Positions 1 to 6,458 of a stretch of DNA of 10,691 nt are shown here, piece by piece. The DNA is taken from positions 1 through 10,691 of the forward strand of contig OMQY01000115.1 of assembly GCA_900313405.1 (NCBI GenBank). Direction: 5' to 3'. The notes beneath the pieces are model-generated. The model was not told where the DNA came from. It saw only the letters and a program-made list of their open reading frames with translations, and ran no database searches. Position 1 is the stretch's first letter. Each line of letters starts with the position of its first letter. This DNA is from an uncultured Eubacteriales bacterium. GTDB taxonomy: Bacteria > Bacillota_A > Clostridia > Saccharofermentanales > Saccharofermentanaceae. The position numbers were made by a program, and so were the translations under genes.

Positions 1-1519
1 CGATCTTGATCTTGGTCTCGCGCAGGAGCTTAGTTACGACCATGAGGTTCGGCTCGTTATCATCGACGACGAGGATGCGGGCATTCGGTGCCTCGAACTT
101 CGGGATGTGCTCCTGCTTGTTGACGATCGATTTGGTCTTATCGAAGTTATACTGTCCTATCTTCGATCCGTCCTCATATTCCTGCGGGATCTCGAGGATG
201 AATGTAGAACCTTTGGTATAGACGCTGTTGACCGTTATCTTGCCGCCCATCAGGTCGACCAGCTGCTTTACGATAGTGAGGCCCAAGCCGGTTCCTTCGA
301 TGTGCTTGTTGGAGTCCTCGTCCACGCGCTTAAATGCGGAGAACAGGTACGGGATATCCTCGGTCTTGATGCCGACGCCGGTATCGGTGACGTTATAGAT
401 CATGTTGCAGGTCTTGTCATCGATGATCTCGCACTCGACGGACAACGATACCGATCCTTCCCTCGTGTACTTGATAGCGTTGTTGATAATGTTGATGAGG
501 ATCTGCTTGGTCCTTACTTCGTCGCCTATCAGACCGTTCGGAATGTCGGGTGAGACGTCGACGTGGAAGTCGAGCTTCTTTTCTTTGGCTCTTATCCACA
601 TCATGCCGACGATATCGGAAAGCATCTCGCCGGTGTTGTACGGTGCGGACAGCAGCTGCATCTTACCGGACTGGATCTTACTCATATCGAGGATGTCATT
701 GATCAGGTTGAGCAGCATCTTGCCGGCCGACTTGATGTTCGCGGCATCCTCCATAACCTCTTCACTGACGTCTTCCCTGAGGATCATCTCGTTTAGGCCT
801 ATGATCGTATTGATCGGGGTCCTGATCTCGTGGCTCATGTTCGAGAAGAAGCTGTTCTGGGCGCGGCTCAGCTGCTCGATCTCCTTGTGCTGTTTATTCT
901 CGGCCACTATCTCTTTGTGGAGACAATACCTGGTATAGAGCATGCCGACACCTATGGCGATCTGGAACAGGATGAATACGATGAAGTCATAGAACTCATT
1001 ACGCTTGGCGATCTCCTTGACCGCATATGCCACGTAGTACATCGATACCATGCTCGCATCAGCGAAAAAGACCAGCACCAGATACTCCAGCGGGTTAAGG
1101 TAAAGACACATCGGCACAAGGAGCGCGACCGTCATGAAGAGCGTCGTGTCCATGAGCGAATTGAATCTGAGATTGATCAGGCAAAGACCGATTATGATCG
1201 CATACATCATGACCGCGAGGAAGGTGTTGAGGAACGACAGGAGATTATAGTGACTGTCGTAATCGCGTGAGGCCCGGCGCATCAGGGTGAGCCAGATGAG
1301 ACCGGTCGTCAGGATCGCACTGTAGCAGATCCTGTGATAGTTGATGCTGTTCATGAACATGGACGGCTGTATGAATGTGAGCCCCATGAACGCGACCGCG
1401 ATCACCAGGATAAAGATGACCATGAGCTGTGCGGTCCTGATGAGCCCTTTATAGACGGAATTGACAGCCTCACGATCGTGTGTAGAGGGCTTAAAGATGT
1501 ATTCAAGCAGCTTCTTCAT
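1..1519 (-). CDS. Multi-span membrane hybrid histidine kinase (partial, C-terminus beyond window)
   Basis: This is a membrane sensor kinase of which 506 N-terminal residues are visible; the reading frame runs open to the left edge. I translated it directly. Residues about 28-197 hold roughly six hydrophobic spans with only short loops, so the sensor is probably in the membrane itself. A short coiled coil follows, then the HisKA box with phospho-acceptor H230 in SHEIRTP. The ATPase domain shows the N box around N346/N347, DTGIG at 379-383, the F box FSAF at 393-396 and GTGLG at 409-413. A receiver domain begins at about 481, with its acidic pair D486/D487 visible; the phospho-Asp site is outside the window. 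The start follows a strong GAGGAGGG site with a 7-base spacer that overlaps the stop codon of the kinase gene upstream. It is the fourth gene of the operon. By analogy with its neighbours a C-terminal HPt is likely, but this is unseen. Confidence 0.93.
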   Translation of the reverse strand, partial: MKKLLEYIFKPSTHDREAVNSVYKGLIRTAQLMVIFILVIAVAFMGLTFIQPSMFMNSINYHRICYSAILTTGLIWLTLMRRASRDYDSHYNLLSFLNTFLAVMMYAIIIGLCLINLRFNSLMDTTLFMTVALLVPMCLYLNPLEYLVLVFFADASMVSMYYVAYAVKEIAKRNEFYDFIVFILFQIAIGVGMLYTRYCLHKEIVAENKQHKEIEQLSRAQNSFFSNMSHEIRTPINTIIGLNEMILREDVSEEVMEDAANIKSAGKMLLNLINDILDMSKIQSGKMQLLSAPYNTGEMLSDIVGMMWIRAKEKKLDFHVDVSPDIPNGLIGDEVRTKQILINIINNAIKYTREGSVSLSVECEIIDDKTCNMIYNVTDTGVGIKTEDIPYLFSAFKRVDEDSNKHIEGTGLGLTIVKQLVDLMGGKITVNSVYTKGSTFILEIPQEYEDGSKIGQYNFDKTKSIVNKQEHIPKFEAPNARILVVDDNEPNLMVVTKLLRETKIKI

Positions 1520-1526
1520 TTATCTT

Positions 1527-1534
1527 CCCTCCTC
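1527..1534 (-). promoter_or_regulatory. Ribosome binding site of the partial kinase
   Basis: On the minus strand the sequence reads GAGGAGGG seven bases before the ATG at 1519. It almost touches the TGA stop (1535-1537) of the preceding kinase. A ribosome ending the upstream gene would be released on top of this site, which suggests coupled translation. Confidence 0.8.
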
Positions 1535-4078
1535 TCACACCGGATCGAATTCGAGCACTTCATCGTCGTCCGATCCTCCGATGAGCTCGCTTATCGTGTG
1601 TGTCGTCTTACGGTAGTCGGAGACCAGCTGATAGTGGTGTTCGACTATATATTCCTCGCGGTTCTCTTTGGCCGCGAACTCGGCTGCCTTGGCGTTCTCA
1701 GACAGACCCTCGGCACCGATCATCTTAGCCGTACTCTTAAGTGCATGAACAAGGATCTCATAGTTATACCAGTCCTTTTTCTCATAGTAACCGTTCATAG
1801 ATGCGATCTTCCCGTCAGCTTCCGACGCGAACTGGGACAGGAGCGACTTATAGAAATCGAAGTCGCCCGTGCAATACCTGACTCCCGCTTCCGTGTCTAT
1901 GCCGACCTCGGCTAAGCGCGACTTCAGGATGTCGGGTGTGACTTCGCCCGCGGACGCGGATCCTTCTGTGTTCCCTTTAGCATCAGCATCGGCATCGTGC
2001 TCGACTCCGTGCTCGTCCTCGAAGGTTATGGCCGACTTCGGGAGCACCTGCTTCAGGACGCGCTCGAGTTCTTCGATCTCGATAGGTTTACTTACAAAGC
2101 CGTCAAAACCTTCCGAGAGGAACATCTGCTTGGCCGAACTCATGGCGTTGGCGGTGAGCGCGACGATCGGTGTCTCGCTGTTAAGGCCTGAGACGTCGCT
2201 ACGGATCTTCTTCATCGCCTCGACGCCGTCCATTCCGGCCATCATGTGGTCCATGAAGATTATGTCAAAGAGCTTCGAGCGGCATATGTCGATAGATTCC
2301 TGCCCCGACAGCACGGTCGTAACTTCCATGCCGTAGTTCTTGAATATGCTCTTGCCGACAACGAGGTTCATCGGCTCATCGTCGACTATAAGCGCACGCA
2401 CGCCGCGGGCATAGAGCTTCAGGTCACTCGCGGGCGCATCGTTGATACTCGAATTCAGGACAGATACGACAGGGAAACAGTAGAACGGCTTTTCCATGAC
2501 CCTGACACGGGATCCCTTGGGCAGGACGACGTCATCATTCGCGACGAGGACGACTATCATCTCGCGGGCGAGCTGCTCGATCAGTTCAACGTTCGAAGCA
2601 TATTCTTCCTCCGCGACGAATACGTGCGTCATGTGGATCGTGTCATGCAAGAGCTTCAGGTTCTCGGTATTGTTTACTCTGTGCATCTGAACGCCCAGGC
2701 CCTTAACGATATTGAGTACCATCGAATTGTAGTAATCCCTGACCGCCGGATTCTCATATTTCTCGAAATGAAGATATGCACCGAGGCACAGCTTATCGGG
2801 ATTGGCGACGGACATGCAGCTCGTCGGATCGACGACCTTCTGAGGGATACTGACGTTGACCGTCGTACCGACATCCGGCTTGCTGGAGATCGTCATGAAT
2901 CCTCCGAGCAAAGATACGAAGCCTGAGACAATGACCAGGCCTAAGCCCAGACCTCCGCCCATGCGCGACCTTCCGGAATCGACCTGATAGAAGTTCTCGT
3001 ATACTCTCTCGAGTTCCTCATCAGTCATCCCTATACCGGTGTCGGTAACCTCGATACAGAGGTTGACTCCGTACTCATGATCCACGCTCGATATCCTGAC
3101 ATAGACACCGCCCTTACGCGTGTATTTAAGACCGTTGGAAATGAGCGCCTTAAGTATCTTCTTGAGCTTCGCGACATCCGAATTCATGACGGACGGGATA
3201 GAGGGATCCACATCGATGATCAGCTCGATGTCGCGGTTCTTGATCATCTTGAGTTCCGTTACGAGATCGTGAAGGACGGACGAGAGCATATAGTCCTCAT
3301 TGTTGCAGACTGCGATCCCGCGGTCGAGCTCCGAGTAATCGAGGATATCGCTTATCTGTTCGCCGACCTTATGACCCGCATCCCTGACGGCGATAAGGTC
3401 ATCCAGTACTTCGCGGTTCTGGGACTTGTCGATGCATATGCCGGTGAGACCTATAACGGCATTTACCGGCGTCCTTATCTCGTGCGATACGTTCGCGAGG
3501 AAGTCGTTGAGTCTTTCGGTCGCATCTGTGAGCTGAACGATCTCGTCCTTGGAGCCCGTCATTATCTGATTCCACTTGTCGATGATGGTCTTGGCGAACC
3601 AGCCGATAAAGAAGACCATCGCCAGATGCAGGATCGACCGGGTTATCAGGAGCGAGTCAAAATCCTCGTCTTCCGCGACCATAACGGCGAAGTCGTAAGC
3701 CATTGTCACGTAGTAGGTGATCTGACACATAGTAATGAGTGATTTCTTGCAGGTCATGATGAAAAGCACTATCAGGGCACACATAACTATCGCGAGGTCA
3801 TAGGTGCTCGTCAGATGTATGCCGTAGAAAAAGGACGTCGCCATCATGAGGACGCCGTATATCCATATCCTGACCGAGGGCGGTACTTCATGTCTGAAGT
3901 GCAGGACCCAGCAGCTTATGACAGCTACGGTGATGAGGACAAGCACCCATTTCTCCCACCCCATCAGGAAAGCTTCGCCGATCAGGATGATCGCAAAGGC
4001 CGTGTATGTGATAAGCAACATCAGGTGAGATGACTTAACCATCTCATTCTGTTCATTGATCTCCCTGTCGTTGATCAT
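1535..4078 (-). CDS. Multi-span membrane hybrid histidine kinase with degenerate receiver, REC and HPt
   Basis: This is an 847-residue multistep phosphorelay kinase. Residues about 18-161 form about six hydrophobic spans with little outside the membrane. HisKA follows with H199 in SHEIRTP. The ATPase domain has its N box at N315, DTGIG at 346-350, the F box around 361-364 and GLGLG at 376-380. Residues about 424-545 look like a degenerate receiver: the alternating strand/helix pattern and a terminal MEKPF lysine-proline are there, but the strand where the phospho-Asp should sit reads VFVAEEEY. A complete receiver covers 560-680 with D566/D567, phospho-acceptor D610, T642 and K664. After a linker rich in D, E, A and G comes an HPt with H778 in HALKST. 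The protein ends in an acidic tail, DDEVLEFDPV. The start has AAGGAG about 7 bases upstream. The gene lies 28 bases after the c-di-GMP gene and 15 before the next kinase, so it is probably co-transcribed. The sensed signal is unknown. Confidence 0.95.
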   Translation of the reverse strand: MINDREINEQNEMVKSSHLMLLITYTAFAIILIGEAFLMGWEKWVLVLITVAVISCWVLHFRHEVPPSVRIWIYGVLMMATSFFYGIHLTSTYDLAIVMCALIVLFIMTCKKSLITMCQITYYVTMAYDFAVMVAEDEDFDSLLITRSILHLAMVFFIGWFAKTIIDKWNQIMTGSKDEIVQLTDATERLNDFLANVSHEIRTPVNAVIGLTGICIDKSQNREVLDDLIAVRDAGHKVGEQISDILDYSELDRGIAVCNNEDYMLSSVLHDLVTELKMIKNRDIELIIDVDPSIPSVMNSDVAKLKKILKALISNGLKYTRKGGVYVRISSVDHEYGVNLCIEVTDTGIGMTDEELERVYENFYQVDSGRSRMGGGLGLGLVIVSGFVSLLGGFMTISSKPDVGTTVNVSIPQKVVDPTSCMSVANPDKLCLGAYLHFEKYENPAVRDYYNSMVLNIVKGLGVQMHRVNNTENLKLLHDTIHMTHVFVAEEEYASNVELIEQLAREMIVVLVANDDVVLPKGSRVRVMEKPFYCFPVVSVLNSSINDAPASDLKLYARGVRALIVDDEPMNLVVGKSIFKNYGMEVTTVLSGQESIDICRSKLFDIIFMDHMMAGMDGVEAMKKIRSDVSGLNSETPIVALTANAMSSAKQMFLSEGFDGFVSKPIEIEELERVLKQVLPKSAITFEDEHGVEHDADADAKGNTEGSASAGEVTPDILKSRLAEVGIDTEAGVRYCTGDFDFYKSLLSQFASEADGKIASMNGYYEKKDWYNYEILVHALKSTAKMIGAEGLSENAKAAEFAAKENREEYIVEHHYQLVSDYRKTTHTISELIGGSDDDEVLEFDPV

Positions 4079-4085
4079 AGTCCGT

Positions 4086-4093
4086 CTCCTTAA
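4086..4093 (-). promoter_or_regulatory. Ribosome binding site of the 847-aa kinase
   Basis: The minus strand reads TTAAGGAG ending seven bases before the ATG at 4078. It lies in the 28-base gap after the stop of the c-di-GMP gene and supports this start over the later Met at residue 13. The gap is too short for an independent promoter plus leader, and no terminator-like hairpin is seen in it. Confidence 0.75.
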
Positions 4094-4106
4094 GTTTCCG
4101 ATCAGT

Positions 4107-6458
4107 CTACTTAGACTCTTCCCCGATGATCTCGATCATGACAGATGCAAGACCGGGATCAAACTGTGTTCCGCTGCAGGCCTTAAGTTCTTCGATTATC
4201 TTCCCGTTCGGCATCCTGCTTCGGTAGCTCCTGTCACTCGCCATCGCATCGTATGCATCAGCCACTGCGATGATACGCGCTTCTTCCGGGATATCAGTAC
4301 CCTTAAGCCCAGCAGGATAACCGGTGCCGTCGTAACGCTCGTGATGGTGGCGTGCCGCGACGGCAAGGAGCGGGTCTTCCTTGATGTTCTCGAGTATCTG
4401 AGCCCCCATCTCCGGATGCTTCTTGATGAGATCATATTCCTCGTCGTTCAGGCTCTCGGGCTTGTTGATGACGGTTATCGGGATGCCGATCTTACCGACG
4501 TCGTGAAGCAGGCCCATCACGTAGATCTCCTCCTGTCTCTGCTCGGAGTAACCGATCCTCTTGGCGATCTTACGCGAGTATTCCGCTACGCGTCCCGAAT
4601 GACCTCTGGTATAGATATCCTTGGTATCGATGGCGGCTGCGAGCGACTCGACGACGTGCAAGAATAACGTCCTGTTCTCGCGTGTCTTGACCTCAACTTC
4701 AGAGCTTAAGTGGTTCTGGAGCCTGACGAGTTCGATTATATGATCGACCCTGAGTTTCAGGACTTCGGGCACGAACGGCTTACGGATGAAGTCCATGGCG
4801 CCTAAGGATAAGCCCTTACTCTCGGCCCCCGAGCTCTCGTCCGCAGTCAGGAAGATGACCGGGAGCTCCGCTGTGGCCGAGCTGATCATCCTGAGCCGCT
4901 TCAATGTCTCATAGCCGTCCATCTCCGGCATCTTGACATCAAGAAGGATCAGGTCCGGCATGAGAGGAGCAGATTCGATATGTTCGAGGAGCGCCTTGCC
5001 CGACTTAAATGCCGTAACGCGGATCCCGTTATTGCTCAGTATCTTTCCCGCCATCTGAAGGTTCATGGTATCGTCGTCGACGATGATAACGTGCCTCGTG
5101 GCCTGACGGACGTATTCTTTGAGGCTGTCGCCTCCGACGAAGTCTTTTTCGACATCGATCATGAGCTTACTGCCCATCTTCTCTTTCCATGTATCCGTGA
5201 TGTGACTTATGACCTTGTCGGTCGACTCCTCCTTGATATCAGTCAGGAAGACGAAATACTGCTCATTACGGTTACGCATCAGGATATCCGATTTCCTGAG
5301 CGACTGTCTTATGTGATTGCCGAACTCGTCCAGCAGGTCAGCATATTCCTCGTCGCCCGGCTCCGCCTGCGCCGCCAGCGTGAAGAGCACCTTACAGCCG
5401 GATATCCCGTGCCTGATGATATATCTCATAATGTATCGGTAGACAGGCGCGAATGAATCCTTATCGAGCTGCAGCGCCACATCGGGTATCGACCTCTCTC
5501 CCAGTATCTCGGAGATGATCCCGATATCCGGAAGCATCGAATCGTCATCGTCGGCGAAGACCTTGGCGCTATAGAGACTGTAGCCGTGCTTGCCGTTCTT
5601 CTTGACGAGATAGAGGCACTTATCGGCCAGTTTGATCAGCGAATTATAGTCATTGCCGTGCCTCGGGACCATAACGGCTCCGGTCGACACGCCGAGCGGG
5701 ATATCCATCTCTTCGCCCATCAGTTCCTTTGCCATCGCCACGACATTCAGATTCATCATGGACGATATCTCCGCCACGGATTCTTCATTTGTTATCCCCT
5801 TAGCGAAAACAACAAACTCATCGCCTCCCACTCTTCCGATAGTACTTCCGTCCGGCATCACGTTTCTCAGTATCCTCGCGAAGCCTACCAGCACCTTATC
5901 GCCTACATCATGTCCGTATATGTCGTTGACCGGCTTAAACGAATCCAGGTCGATCATCATGAGGCAACCTGTCGTGCCGGTACATATCCGCGAGAATTCC
6001 GTAGCGCTCGCGCCCTTGTTCAAGAGCCCCGTAAGCGGATCCGTCGCCGCCTCGCTCTTCAACGTCTGCATCTCCGACCTGCTTGAGAGTACATTATCGA
6101 TACGCCTTAAGAGCACCTCGGGGTTAAAGGGCTTACGTACAAAGTCCGCCACACCGACATCGAATCCGCGCCTCTCGGTATTGGTATCTTCGTCAGCGGT
6201 AAGAAAGATGACCGGCGTCTGTTCGATCCCCGATGCCGCCTCATATTCGCGCAGCAGCTTCAGTGTCTCGAATCCGTCTATGCCCGGCATCTTGATGTCG
6301 AGAAGTATCAGGTCGGGCATTTCCTTGCCCTTCAGATAATCGAGGAGCGCATAGCCTGACTTAAGCGCCGTGACCCTCATGTTGTTCTTGCTCAGGATGT
6401 GTCCCGCCATCTTGATATTGGCGGTATCATCATCGACTACCATTATCCACTTAGTCAT
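4107..6458 (-). CDS. Dual-receiver c-di-GMP enzyme: REC-GGDEF-degenerate GGDEF-REC-HD-GYP
   Basis: This 783-residue soluble response regulator carries both a cyclic-di-GMP synthesis and a breakdown domain. REC1 (about 1-125) has D9/D10, phospho-acceptor D54, T87 and K109. The GGDEF domain (about 138-298) has DPLTGLLNK, a metal site in IDLDSFK (D170) and an intact GGDEF at 211-215. The product-inhibition RxxD motif that should precede it is absent (PDGS there). Residues about 312-445 resemble a second, inactive GGDEF fold with NRNEQYF at the signature position. REC2 (about 455-580) has D461/D462, D507, T538 and K560 and closely resembles REC1. The HD-GYP phosphodiesterase (about 595-780) keeps H620, H652/D653 in HDVGK, H681, HHE (705-707) with GTGYP, and D734. 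I chose the ATG at 6458, not the in-frame one at 6512, because GGGAGG lies just upstream and REC1 then begins normally. It overlaps the upstream kinase stop by 8 bases. The flanking kinases are the probable phosphodonors. Confidence 0.95.
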   Translation of the reverse strand: MTKWIMVVDDDTANIKMAGHILSKNNMRVTALKSGYALLDYLKGKEMPDLILLDIKMPGIDGFETLKLLREYEAASGIEQTPVIFLTADEDTNTERRGFDVGVADFVRKPFNPEVLLRRIDNVLSSRSEMQTLKSEAATDPLTGLLNKGASATEFSRICTGTTGCLMMIDLDSFKPVNDIYGHDVGDKVLVGFARILRNVMPDGSTIGRVGGDEFVVFAKGITNEESVAEISSMMNLNVVAMAKELMGEEMDIPLGVSTGAVMVPRHGNDYNSLIKLADKCLYLVKKNGKHGYSLYSAKVFADDDDSMLPDIGIISEILGERSIPDVALQLDKDSFAPVYRYIMRYIIRHGISGCKVLFTLAAQAEPGDEEYADLLDEFGNHIRQSLRKSDILMRNRNEQYFVFLTDIKEESTDKVISHITDTWKEKMGSKLMIDVEKDFVGGDSLKEYVRQATRHVIIVDDDTMNLQMAGKILSNNGIRVTAFKSGKALLEHIESAPLMPDLILLDVKMPEMDGYETLKRLRMISSATAELPVIFLTADESSGAESKGLSLGAMDFIRKPFVPEVLKLRVDHIIELVRLQNHLSSEVEVKTRENRTLFLHVVESLAAAIDTKDIYTRGHSGRVAEYSRKIAKRIGYSEQRQEEIYVMGLLHDVGKIGIPITVINKPESLNDEEYDLIKKHPEMGAQILENIKEDPLLAVAARHHHERYDGTGYPAGLKGTDIPEEARIIAVADAYDAMASDRSYRSRMPNGKIIEELKACSGTQFDPGLASVMIEIIGEESK

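Noticed and set aside
4079..4106. A terminator or internal promoter between the c-di-GMP enzyme and the 847-aa kinase
   Set aside because: The gap is 28 bases, contains a ribosome site, and shows no stable hairpin or T-run, so co-transcription is simpler.
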